Origin: Bromus sterilis
Taxonomy: Eukaryota; Streptophyta; Magnoliopsida; Poales; Poaceae
Length of the DNA stretch: 64,000 bases
NCBI GenBank assembly: GCA_950022295.1
Contig: OX465600.1
Coordinates: 3,968,001 to 4,032,000, forward strand
Direction: 5' to 3'
Below, in pieces: positions 27,154 through 39,024 of the stretch. Numbering within the stretch: the stretch's first letter is position 1; every line of letters begins with the position of its first letter. A model generated the notes under the pieces. The model searched no databases, was not told the DNA's origin, and was given only the letters and a program-made list of their open reading frames with translations. The position numbers and the translations under genes are program-made.

Positions 27154-30100
27154 CACTAGTGTCAATAATCTAGTTTGGTACTTGCGCATCCAACACCTAT
27201 GGCATTCAGTTGTTATCCATACGCATTGCTAGTGGTAAACCTAATCTCCAGATCTGACACTTCAGGTCCGTGTGTATTTGCATTTCTTTGCGTCTCTACG
27301 CATCACTCATTCACCAATGAGATGGCATTGCATAAATTTGGTCCTCCGGTGAGACCTTAGTCCCTTGAGCTCAAAACATGTTGAATCTATTGTCGTACAA
27401 TAGATCTTCATAGTATTAGCTCGCTTGGAACTACACCTAGTTTGTCAAACAAACTTCTTGACACAAATGCCCTCCTTTTCTGCTGCTAGAGCAGTCATAT
27501 ACTTAGCCTTTCGTTGTAGTATTCGTTATAATGTCTTAACTTTGGAACTCATCCAAATCCATTTGAAACTATTCCAAATCTATCATGGAACTTTCTTCCA
27601 TTACATTTTGCCACCTTAACATACCGCCAAAATTGAGATAAATTTAGATTGTATCTTGCGACAAAACTAGTATCAATGTAACACTTTACAATGAACTATT
27701 GTCCAACATACATAATATATATTCTTAGTCCTTCCAAAGCACGTAAGGATATCTTTACTATTGTCCAATGATCATCTTATGAATCATTCTGGTATATGCT
27801 CATAACATTTAGAGCATAGGACATTCTGGAATTGTACATATCATGGTGTACATGATTGATCAAATCATTCATGTGGTTTTACTCACCAAGTGTCAAAACA
27901 CTTGAATCTCGCTTCAACCTTTTCCATGCGGCAAGAACTTTTCTCGTCGTTTCCATATTGAACTTCATTCAATACCTCATCTATGTACTTTGGCACAACC
28001 ATATTAGAACCTCAATCTATCTGCATAGACATTGATGTCCAATATTCTGGTTTTGCCCAAATCTTCCATTAAAATCAAATTTTCAATGAAACTTCACCCG
28101 TGTCAATAAAAGATACATCATTTCCAATCAACAATATGTCTTCTACATAATGTATTAGAAATATGTCTCAGCGCTCCCACTTAATTTCTTGCAAAAGCAA
28201 GCATCTTCACCGTCTCTGATGAAACTAAACGTTTTAACAATTTCATCATGATGAAGATTCCAACTCCGTGAATGCTTATTTCAACCATTGAAATTTGCAT
28301 GCTATTTTAGCATCCTTTGAATTAACAGAACCCTTTGGACCGTGTCCTGTACACGTCTTAGGTAACCATTCTATTAGAAGAACGTTGTTCTGTTTGTTCA
28401 ACTACCATATACCAAAACTAGCATATGTAGTGGTTGCTACAATAATCCGTCCAGACTAAATATCGTTATGAAAGATCAAATCTTGTCATAGCCAACTCTT
28501 TGAACATAATCGTAAACCATTTTAACGATATGTCGAATATTTCATAGATGTGAGAACATCCACGTCTGTTTCTTTATAGATCCAAACACGGTATCTAGAG
28601 GGTCTTCCAAGTTCAGAAACTTGGTTTCTCGTGTATGGAACTATCACGGATTTTATAGCTTCTAGCCATTTTGACGGAGTCAGGGCCCATCATCGCTTCT
28701 TTGCATGTAGTCGGTCCATTATTATCAAATAACAATGATTCAATCTCAAATCTTACTATTTGATCGATTATCCGAACTACGCAGTTCAATAGGAACTTAG
28801 ATCGCCGTGACCACAACCTTTGGGACACGGGAGCCAAGAGCATTGCGGCCGCTTCCGGGACACTTTCCGGCGCTGCGCCACTTAGCACATAAAGCTTAGG
28901 TTCAACAACCTAATCGAAGTTCTACTGTCCTCCCACTTAACTTTTCGCAAAAAATTCCTTCTCAAGAAACTTGATGCACTTAGCCACAAAACACTTTTGT
29001 CTTTATGGAGGAATAACCAACGGTTACATTGGGATAACCTACAAAGAAGTACTTTATCCGACTTTGGTTGTAAACATTTTACATATGCCTTGCATACCAA
29101 AATTTAAGAAAAGACAAATTGGGTTTTATCCCATTCCACAACTCATATGGTGTCATTTCAACGGATCTCGATGGCGCTCTTTTCAGTGAAAAGGGGTAGT
29201 CTCTAAAGCTTAATCCTTAAAATATAATGGCAATTTTATAAATAACACCTTTGATCCTTACCATGTCAAACAAGGTTTGATTACATCTCTCGAACACTCC
29301 ATACTCCTATGGTGTTTCGGGAAATGCAAGTTTTGGAACGATTCCTAAACTCTCAGGCATTTGCTAAACTTTTAACTCAAAAATCTTCTTTTATGATCCA
29401 ATCATAAACTCTTATTTTCTCGTTACAATGATTTTCACTTCATCTTGAAATTTATTTGAACATTTTCAAACATTTCATACTTCTTCCTTATCAAGTAAAT
29501 ATACACATATATTCACTCAAATCCTCGGTTAAAGTATATGAAGTTATAAGACCCACCACACACGGCTACACATAATGAACTATACACATCAACATGTATA
29601 ATGTCCAATAAGTTAGTCGTCTGTCCTTCTTTGGCCTATGAACGGAGTTTCAATCATTTCTAGGAAATTCTTACAAGCGTCAGTTGATTCAAAATCAAAA
29701 GACTCCAAAATTCCACCAACATGGAGTTTCTTCATGTTATCTTTCCAATATGATTTAAACGGTGTTTCAATCATCTCTAGAAATTTCTCACAACCGTCAA
29801 TTGATTCAAAATCAAAATACTCCAAAATTCCATCACCATGGAGTTTCTTCATGTGTTTCTTTCCAATATGATTGAAACGGTGGTGTCACTCATAAGTGAT
29901 CTTCTAATCATTTGTCTTGCGACATGTTTAGCATCAGTTATTATGGATGTGATTTCTCCAACAAGATTAATAGAGTTCATCCATCTTCTATGAATATGGT
30001 GATAATTTGAACAACTATTGTTCGTATAACACCAGAACAGAATAACAATTATTCAAATAAATCTTGAAGGCTAGGTTTAATTCCAACGATAAACACAATA

Positions 30101-32259
30101 ACACTTTATTTTGTTCTTGATGAGAATCATCCCATATTCATTTGCTAGTTACTCAGGCCATTGCAACTCTTGTATTGCGTTGTTCCGTATGACACTTCAT
30201 ACCAACCAATCAGTATCCAATACTCAAGAATCACGCTGTTTAACAAGCAATGAATATACCCATAACATGTATATCATCTATATACCCGAGCTGGACATTT
30301 CCAGTCTTTTCCTTTTTCTTTTTCGCCAAAATATTTTTTAGATCCTCTTTCAGCAATTCCTTTCCTTTTTAGAAGAATTTATCAACATCACTTGTGGCAC
30401 CATTCATATGACACATAATCTAAAGTGTGTTAGTCAAATACTAACACCCTTTGATTCTCACTTTGATGTAGATCACCGTCATCAAATGTTTGGTGTTCTT
30501 CCAAATTCCATTCTTTAGTAATCTTATAGTGTAGTAAACATTTTACCTACATCTTCCATTCATCCTATCATGACAACTTTCATGACAAAACTACCATAGC
30601 TCATAGGGACAAACTGTGAGTACAATATTAGTTCCCAAAACCTTTTTGAGAGATTAGGACACATAGTGTCTCCAACCTTCACAAATTCTCATACAATATG
30701 AGAACATGTTTCTCACTAAATTTTACTCTATCACATTGCAACTAAACATTGTTTCAGATATCGCTATATCTTCCACACATGATAGTTTCTGAAACAATCC
30801 TTTCAGCTCCTAGATAACCTTGATAATAACAAACAACATTTGAATATCAAGGATCATGGAGGCAAGTGTGATACTTAGACACTAACACTGGAATTGTTAC
30901 TCTCGATTTAATACACATTATTAAACTTCATGGAGCAAGCAAGGTTTGCTAAAGTTTGCAATAAGACTTTAAACTTTAGATTGACACTCAAACAATACGG
31001 TACCAGTCCGTAAAGTTAAATATCCAGAATTCTATAGTTCTATTATCTCAATTATAGCTAAGCGCAAAGGTAGTAAACAAATGCCAATGACTACAACGAA
31101 CTATGAAAATTCACTTTGATTTAGTTCATGATAAAATGAGTTCATCTAACTCCCACTCAAAAACAACATCCCTCGAGTCGTCTTTGGTGATTACACGAAC
31201 CAAATTCACTACACCACGACCGATCATCACGTGAGGCAGTGTAGCTGCAATGGCGAGCATCTCAATATGGTTCATCATATCATCCATATGACTCGTGCTT
31301 AACCTTTCGGTCCATGTTCCGAGGCCATGTCTGTACATGCTAGGCTTGCCAAGTAGAACCTTAGTATTTGCATGTGTTTCAAGGCCATGTCTGTACATGC
31401 TAGGCTTGAAAACACCCGTTGTATGCGAACGTAGAGTCTATCACACCCGATCATCACGTGGTGTCTCGAAACGACGAACTTTCTTAACGGTGCATACTAA
31501 GGAAGAACATATAATTATCTTGATATTAAGTGAGAGGGATCATCTTATAATGCTACCGAAGCGATCATGATCGTAACTAAGCAAAATAAGATGCATAAAA
31601 GGATAAACATCACATGCATGGATAATGTGATATGATATGGTCCTTCTCGCATTAGATCTCCATCTTGTGCGTCTTGGTATGATCTCCATCATGCCACCGG
31701 CGCGGCACCAAGGTCCATGGCGCCACCACCATGGTCGTCCTTCTCCATTACAATATATCTCATGGATATATCTACAGCACGCAGGCCTTAAAAAGGAAAA
31801 ACACAACCATATGGCTCCTGCCGGTTGTTTACAATAAATCTCATTTCATACAACAATTTTGTAACAATGACCATATCACATCACATGCCCTGCAAAAACA
31901 AGTTAGACGCTTCTAAATTATCTTTGCAAATTTTACGTGGTTTTGGGCTTCCTAGGAAAGAACCGATCTTACCTACGGACAAGAACCACAACGTTGATTC
32001 GCTAGTTGTTTCTTTTCATCCCTTTCCAGGGCCCTCCGTTGCAAATGCCATATCACTAATGTTAGAGAAACTGACACCCCCAAAGCCACTTTATACGGTA
32101 CAAGCCGTATGTCAAGCGTGACACGCAATCTGCGCTTAGGGCCGCTTCAATCCAACATTGCCGCAATATGCACAAGTGCACAAAAGAGGGTAACAACTAG
32201 AGGATCAACGCCCACATCTCTATGTGTTCTAACCGTACAAAGCATCTACGCATAGACGA
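27154..32259 (-). pseudogene. Degenerate Angela gag-pol
   Basis: Only fragments read on the minus strand. Around 28888-28613 is a segment with KEAMMGPDSVKMA, matching the start of the RT region (KEAMMGPDS). Around 29100-28882 is the integrase-RT linker region. At 28149-28138 the RT active-site box reads YVED instead of YVDD, followed by ILLIG. No frame exceeds about 90 codons. Length and landmark order still match a full internal domain, so decay was by point changes and small indels. It cannot encode its own enzymes. Confidence 0.8.
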
Positions 32260-32272
32260 GGCTCTGATACCA
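32260..32272 (-). other. Primer binding site (initiator Met tRNA) of the Angela-type element
   Basis: The minus strand reads TGGTATCAGAGCC one base after the 5' LTR end, the standard tRNA-iMet complement of plant copia elements. Confidence 0.9.
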
Positions 32273-32273
32273 C

Positions 32274-33712
32274 TGAAGGGTTCGTTGCATAGAAAACAAA
32301 AATTTTCCTACGGTTGTAACAGCCAAGATCACATCTAGAAGATCACTTGTAACGGTTTGAGAAGGACTCACCCTCGAAGACCAAAAGCTTTAACGAGAAC
32401 TATTCTCGTGGGTGATGTAGTCGAACACTCGCCGACCTCAAGGTCGTGATGAAGACTTGACGCCACGAACGGGCAGCGTCTCCGTAGTCGGTCACACGTA
32501 CAGATCAGTGACGACCTCCGCCCCTTGCTCCAGTTGGGCAGCGGAAGTAGTGGATCCTCGGGAACTCCAGCAGCACTACAACATAGTGGTGGTGGTGGTA
32601 GAGAAGATCGTGAGCAGGGCTTCGCCTAAGCACCGTACTCGTGAAACTGGATCAGCTAGCAAGGGGAGGAAGATGCCAACCAAAGGGCATATGAGAGATG
32701 GAGGAATTGGTGTGTAGAGGGGTCTCCACCCATCTATATATAGGAGGGGGAGGCAGCCCCCAAGGGGTAGCACGCCCCAAGAGGTGCCCCCACCTCTCCC
32801 CTCATCATGTGGGTGGACTCTCCACTCACAAAAACAAAGGGTCACACATTATTCCCATAACTTCCATAATTCTCCACTCAAAATTCCAAGAGTTTATCAC
32901 ATTAAAACACTTTTAATTATCTTGTTTAATGTCACTCAAATTAATGAACACTTCATTCAATGAGTACTTCATTGATGAACACTTCATTCAATGAACACAT
33001 TAACAATTATCCCCTTGCACTATTTTGATATACCGAAACTATTCCAGCAGTTTTATCAAAACAGTACATGTGCTGTCCAGTATATTCTCTGGCGTTCCGT
33101 ATCCACTCAAATGCGTCAACGAATCGTGATATAACATCCTCGTGAGCCAGTCACGTGCTTGCAAGCGATGTCAATGTGATATCACCGAGAGGGCCCAGAG
33201 TATATCTCTCCGTCATCTGGATGGACAAATCCCACTCTTGATCCACGAGCCTCAACTAACACTTTCCAAGTACCCAACGACACCTTTATAATCACCCTGT
33301 TACGGTGTGACGTTTGATGGAATCAAAGTACTCTTCCGGTGTCAGTGATTGACGTGATCTCATGGTCTAAGGATTAGAGTTACTTCGTGAAAGTTTGATA
33401 CAGCAATAGAAACTTGATGACATGATCGTATTGCTATAACTACTGTGGGTGTATGTTCATCACATCATTCTCCAATGACATGACCTTGTTATTAACAACA
33501 TCCAATGTTCATGACCAGGAAACCTTGATCATCCGTTAATCAACAAGCTAGTATAAAGAGAGGCATTACTAGGAACCCTTTCTCTGTTTATTAAACACAC
33601 ATGTATTAACGTTTCCGGTTAACACAATTATAGCATGAAAATAAACATTTATCATAAACATGGAATAAGATAATAACCACTTTATTATTGCCTCTCGGGC
33701 ATATTCCCTTCA
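32274..33712 (-). repeat. 5' LTR of the Angela-type element, with a 255-bp deletion
   Basis: It is 1439 bp. The deletion joins GCGTCAACGAATC to GTGATATAACATCC at about 33125, removing U3 sequence present at 26300-26554 of the partner. The TATA-like CTATATATAG is at 32734-32743 and remains. Confidence 0.95.
32734..32743 (-). promoter_or_regulatory. TATA box in the Angela 5' LTR
   Basis: The palindromic CTATATATAG lies about 460 bases from the inner end of the LTR. It is conserved in the partner LTR (25908-25917). Confidence 0.55.
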
Positions 33713-36700
33713 CAAGCTGGGTGCGGGACCCTCATGTTCAAGAGCTGCTTGTCAAAGAGGCGTTCAACGCAAGAGGTGCAGCTAGAGAGAAAGCCAAGAT
33801 GGCGCAACTCGAGAAAGACGCGATTACGAAGTTGTACGAAGGATGCAACGACGGGGATACCCGCTTGAATGTAACACTTGGGGCTATGGAGATGAAGGCA
33901 AAACAAAAATGGACCGACGAAAGCTTCGATGATAATATGGCATTCTGGCACGATCGTCTTCCGAAGGGCAACACGTGCCCAACTAGTATCGCTGAGGCCA
34001 AGAAAGTCCTTTGCCCTCTCGATCTTCCGCACGTTAAATACCACGTCTGCATAAATGATTGCATGATCTATCGGGGTGAGGACGAAGATAAAACCACATG
34101 ATCGGTGTGCAGTGTTAGTCGATACAAGAGAGGGAAGAAAGTTCCTAGAAAAGTGGTATGGTACTTTCCGATCACTCCTCGTCTGCAAAGGTATTTCGTA
34201 GATCCCGAGGAAGCAAAGCTCATGACCTGGCACGCGGATAGAAAGAAGCTAAAAGAGGATGACCCGAACCCGGATCCTGAAAAGGAGGACATGATGAGGC
34301 ACCCTTCAGATGGTAGCCAATGGACTGCGTTGGACCTCGAATACCCAGATTTTGGGAAAGAACCAAGGAACCTCAGGATTGGTGTGAGCGCCGATGAAGT
34401 CAATCCGTTTGGCGGCCAGAGCAGCACACACAGTACCTGGCCCGTGTTTGTATGCATATACAACCTTCCCCCCTGGAAGTGCATGAAGAAAAAGTACATA
34501 ACAATGTGTATGCTAGTTCAAGGGCCGAAACAACCAGGTACGGACCTCAATCTATATCTGCAGCTGTTGAAAGAGGAGCTAGAAACGTTATGGAAAGACG
34601 GAGTCAATACGTGGGACGCCGCGGCAAAAGAATATTTCCCAATGAAAGCCGCGGTGATCACGACGGTGCACGACTATCTCGGATACGGATATTTCTCAGG
34701 GCAGGTGGTCCAAGGATTCTATGCATGCGTTAGGTGCATGGATAATACAACGTACCGCCAGCTACCAAAAGATGCCGGATCTTCAAAAACCGTGTTCCAG
34801 GGGTCTCGGAGGTGGCTTCCCAAGAAACATGCGTGGAGAAAACAGGGACATCTGTTCGATGGAAGAGAGGAGCTCCGAGCAACCCCCAGCTCGAAGGAGC
34901 GGCAAAGAAATCGACAACTTGCTGAAAACTTGGAAAGAATGCCCCGCGCCGGGAAAGAAAAAAAAGAAGACTCAACTCTTGATGAGGGTATGGAAAGCGA
35001 GGTATGTTTTCTGGGATTTGCAATACTGGAGTCTACTCCGCAGTCCTCATAGCCTTGATCTAATGCATATCACAAAGAACGTGTGCGAGAGCTTGTTTGG
35101 CACGCTACTCAACATGCCGGAGAAGACCAAGGACGGGCCAAAAGCAAGGAATGACTTGAAATTTATGGGCATCAGGAGGGAACTTCACCCCCCTAGTGAC
35201 GACGATGATGAGCCGGAGGAGGAAGAGGATACGGAAACGCAAAACTCTCGCAAAAGAAAAAGGACGACCAAGAAGAAGACCGGTATTGATCACTGCCCCC
35301 CGGCATGCTTCACTCTGTGCGAGGAGGAGATCAAGCGGTTTATCCACTGCCTCATAGGAGTAAAATTTCCGAACGGCTACGCGGGGAAGATAAGCAGATA
35401 CCTAGACGAGACGAAGCAGCGTTTCAGCGGGATGAAATCTCACGACTGTTTCGTGCTGATGACGCAGATTCTCCCGGTTGCGATGCGAGCGATAATGGAC
35501 GAGCACGTCCGTAAAACGTTGTTTGGCCTTTGCAACTTTTTTGACGTCATCTCCCGGAAGTCGATTTGCGCTACGCAACTCAAAAGGCTACAGGAGGAGA
35601 TCGTGCTCATACTATGCGAGCTTGAGATCTATTTCCCGCCCGCGTTCTTCGACATTATGGTGCATCTGCTGATCCACGTCGTGGAGGATATCGTCCAACT
35701 CGGGCCTGCATTTCTGCGCAGCATGATGCCGTTCGAAAGGATGAATGGGCACATCAAAAAATACGTTCGTAACAGGTCCCGTCCAGATGCAAGCATAGCG
35801 AAGGGCTTTCTAACCGAAGAGTGCATCTCTTTTTGCACGAATTATCTCAACACCGAGAACCCTGTTGGTCTGGCCGTCAACAAGCACTTTGGCAGGACCG
35901 ATGGGTGTGGTCACCACGAGGGAAGCCGCGCAATGCATGTCAACTTTGACGGTCGAGACATCGACTTTGAAAGAGCAAGCCTAGTCGCGCTACAACACAT
36001 CCAGCTGGTCGATCCTTGGATAGTAAAGCACAAGGATTTAATCAGGAAAAAGTACAGTGACTAGGGCCTGCAGATAACGGACCGAGATCCACGGCTAATC
36101 AAAGAGCACAACTTCGGTTTCATGACTTGGTTCAGGGACGAGCTTCGTGCTAATCCCCAGCGAAGGAACGCTTCCGAGGACGAAAAGATGATATTCACCT
36201 TGTCACAGGGTGCCGCACGCAACCTGATGACCTATCAAGCGTATGATATCAACGGCTACACATTTTACACGGAGGAAAAGGACAATAACTGCGATTACCA
36301 GAACTCAGGGGTAACGGGGATATTCTACACCGATGACGTCAAGGAAAGATTCTATGGAAGGATCGAGGACATATGGGAGCTCGACTACTGTGGAGAGAAG
36401 GTGCCGATGTTCCGTGTGAGATGGGCCAAGAGCGTCGTAAAAGAAGACCGGTACTTCACCACCATGGTTATACCCGAAGCAAAATCCAAGTCTGCGGGCG
36501 CAAACGTCACCGCGAAAAATGAGCCATGGGTACTGGCTAGCCAAGTGGACCAATGCTTCTTCATTACCGACCCATCAAAGCCGAGCCGCGTTGTAGTGAG
36601 GAGAGGCAAAAGAAACATCATCGGAATGGATGGAGTCGCCAACGAGCAAGACTTTGACAAGTACGGCGACCCGAAGATGGAGGATGACTACGCCGCTCAG

Positions 36701-36829
36701 GATACATACACCACAACCCTACCGAAGAAAGGTCTCCTCCCGTTCAAGAGGAAAAGTGAAGGCGTCCCGGGCCTAAATTATTCAACCACGACAAAGAAGG
36801 GCAAGAAGAAGATCGTGAGGAAACGATAG

Positions 36830-37189
36830 CTAGATAGCTAGCTCCAAATTTAAGAAAAATATTTTGTAATTCATGATCACTTTGTGTATGCATGGATTTA
36901 ATATGACTTTGCTGTTGTTTGTTGGTGTTGCTGCTTGTGCTTTCTCCCCTCTCACATTACACCTAGTATTTTGTTAAAGATTTTCCTTGTTTGCATCCAC
37001 TTCATGACTCCACCTACATATTATAACCATCAGGGGTCTGTGTTTTCATCATAATTGTTACGGCACTAAGTTCATTCATAATGTGACAAGGCATGTGACA
37101 ACACATGTTTAATTAAAAAATAAACATGTCATAATAATATGACAAGGAATGTGACAAGGCATGTGACAATAGAAATAAAAAAATGCTTA
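36830..37189 (+). other. 3' untranslated region of the CACTA transposase gene
   Basis: AT-rich sequence follows the transposase stop, with a TAGCTAGATAGCTAGCT repeat and a direct repeat of ATGTGACAAGGCATGTGACA near 37080-37170. No gene seen. Confidence 0.5.
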
Positions 37190-37625
37190 GGGGTGGCCCA
37201 TATAGCCCAGATGTGCCACTAAGTTCTCTTATGCGCGGCGCATTTCGCTAAAATGCGCCACGCATAAGGTTTCTTATGCGTGGCGCATTTAAGAAAAATG
37301 CGCCACCCCTAAGCCTTAACCTCCATCACCCACCGCACTCGACGCCCGTGCCCGTCGCCGCAAAATACTAGTACAAAATACTAGTATAATTGCATATGGA
37401 AAAATGGAAATTGAATAAAAAATGGCAGAATTGAAATTCCAATAATAAGTAGGCAAAATAGAGTTAAATCAATTCAACAGAAAAATAGGCAAGTCTTAGG
37501 GGTGGCGCATTTTGCAGAAATGCGCCACCAAGTAGATCCTTATGTGTGGCGCATTCCGCAGATATGCGCCACGCATAAGGATCCATTTGGTGGCGCATTT
37601 CTGCGAAATGCGCCACCCCTAAGAC
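37190..37625. repeat. Internal copy of the CACTA subterminal motif arrays
   Basis: Two clusters (37190-37315 and 37493-37622) of GTGGCGCAT/ATGCGCCAC motifs form hairpins such as CTTATGCGTGGCGCATTTAA facing AATGCGCCACCCCTAAG. They match the terminal arrays yet lie between the two genes, about 5.9 kb from the right end. The 180 bp between clusters is AT-rich with two copies of CAAAATACTAGTA. Confidence 0.85.
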
Positions 37626-39024
37626 TTGTCCTATCGAAAACTGCCCCCTCCATGCCCGAACAGTACCCATTCCCCCCCACTCCCTCACCTCGCTCTCCGG
37701 CCGCCGCCCTCACCGGAGTCCTAGCCGTGCCCCCGCTCTCCGGCCGCCACCCTCACCGGAGTCCTAGTCGTTCCCTCGCTCTCCGGCCGCCGCCCTCGCC
37801 GGAGCCCTCGCCCCTTCCCCTTGACGCCGGAGCCTCCCTCGTCGCCTCGCCTCTGCCTCAACTCCGGCCGCCGCCGCCTTCAACGCCTCCTCCCCGCGGT
37901 GAGCAGCCCCCTATCCATCCTCCCCTCTCCATCCTCCAACCATCCATGATTGCCGTGGGCATGAGTAAACCGTGCAGTTCCTAAAGGCAATCCATGATTG
38001 CTATCTATTCATTCAGACCTAGCTTTGCTCAAGAAGGCCGCAAATTTGTATAATTCAGACCTAGCTGCCTCTATCTTTGGAGTTTGGATCCTTCCAGACA
38101 CTTGCGACTAATTAATTTGATCACCATGTAATGTAGCCACACTGGATAGACAAAGATATTAGGACAATCTACTTTTAGAATGATAATAAGTATATACACT
38201 TCACCTTGTCATGGACTGCATCTGCTTTAAATGAAGTGTAGGCTCCCTGTTCTTCTAATTTCAAAAGTAAAAATTAGTTCTAGTAGTACTCTGTATTAGG
38301 TTTGTAGTGGTAGCAATCGAGGTAGTAGTTGAAAAATAGCAATGGTGCCCTGCTCCCCCTCCCCTGCTGGAAAAAAACAAGTTGTCTGAATTTTCAACTA
38401 GCAAAGGTTCCATGGTGTTTTGTCTGAATTTTTTGAGTTCTTGACAATGCCCTAGGTCCAAATTTTCTGTTTTTAGGTGTTGCAAAGTACAACTTGCAAG
38501 TATACAGAATTTGCAATGCATTAATCTGCCAGCAGAACTTGACATGATAAGATGGTTGCCTATGTTATGTGATGTGGGTGCCAAACTGTTTATGTGATTA
38601 ATTTTTTTAACTTGCTTGACAGACTTGTTGTTTGAGGCTAGCATAAATATAATGGTGAGAAGTACTAGCAATTTCCAGTTTTCAGTTATCTTTGGAATAT
38701 TATGGTGTTAATAGATTTCTTATTGACTATTATTTTTTTGAATACTGTTTCAATATCTATAAATATGCTGGTTGTGCCTACACGTAGGAATTTTTTTGTG
38801 CAGGTACAAATCATTATCCCCTTTCTCCCGAAATGTTGATTAACTTCCGTTTCGGTTGAGAATGGGGCACTCTCATATTAAGAAAAAGAGCAAAGGTCAT
38901 GCCGAATTTTTCCGTGAATTCGTGCATGAACTTTGCTATTTTCCTTAACATGAGAGTATTTGCATTTATTTATTGTGCTAATTAATTAAGTAGTTACATT
39001 TCTTAATATTGTACTAGTGCAAAC
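37626..39024 (+). promoter_or_regulatory. Promoter and leader of the second CACTA gene, probable 5'-leader intron
   Basis: A GC-rich leader contains about three copies of a 42-bp unit, GCTCTCCGGCCGCC...TCACCGGAGTCCTAG (37692-37805). A plausible leader intron runs from CCCGCG|GTGAGC (37899) to TTTTTTTGTGCAG (38803). After it lies the block CCGAAATGTTGATTAACTTC, TTTCGG, GCACTCTC and AAGGTCATGCCGAATTTTTC (38827-38916), the counterpart of 24904-25002 upstream of the transposase. The ATG follows at 39025. Confidence 0.55.

Larger units (their letters stand above)
25448..33712 (-). mobile_element. Angela/BARE-type Ty1/copia retrotransposon nested in the CACTA transposase
   Basis: The LTRs run TGAAGGGTTCGTTGCATAG...GGGCATATTCCCTTCA on the plus strand. 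The reverse, TGAAGGGAATATGCCC, is the Angela/BARE/WIS LTR start. CAAGC flanks both sides (25443-25447 and 33713-33717). The PBS, PPT and TATA boxes fit minus orientation. The total of 8265 bp is near the usual length of about 8.5 kb, but the gag-pol region is full of stops and shifts. Comparing the LTRs by eye I saw only three substitutions in about 1.44 kb, plus one 255-bp deletion. Confidence 0.95.
25056..36829 (+). pseudogene. tnpD: CACTA transposase (Transposase_21/TNP2 type), disrupted
   Basis: The frame starts at MVREMLSDITVARWMQCA, with the CPCRRCKLQC cluster of the transposase-associated domain. It is broken by TAG at 25203 and TAA at 25302, then a frame change to the acidic DDEEHPVHDHEED stretch. 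Angela is inserted after 25447. The frame resumes at SWVRDPHVQELLVKEAF (33718), is stopped by TGA at 34099, and continues with YFPITPRLQRYF, IGVSADEVNPFG, STHSTWPV and NLPPWKCMKKKY. It shifts frame at about 34870, continues with HSLDLMHITKNVCESLFGT and FERMNGHIKKYVRNRSRP, and is stopped again by TAG at 36062 before ending at 36829. Family, order and length match Transposase_21 plus the C-terminal DUF4218/DUF4216 regions. It is non-functional. Confidence 0.92.

Noticed and set aside
28971..29189. Plus-strand small frames within the Angela interior
   Set aside because: They are opposite degenerate integrase/RT coding sequence of the minus strand.
30998..31060. Possible tRNA or small RNA gene in the AT-rich Angela interior
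   Set aside because: No cloverleaf arms or box A/B spacing could be built by eye.
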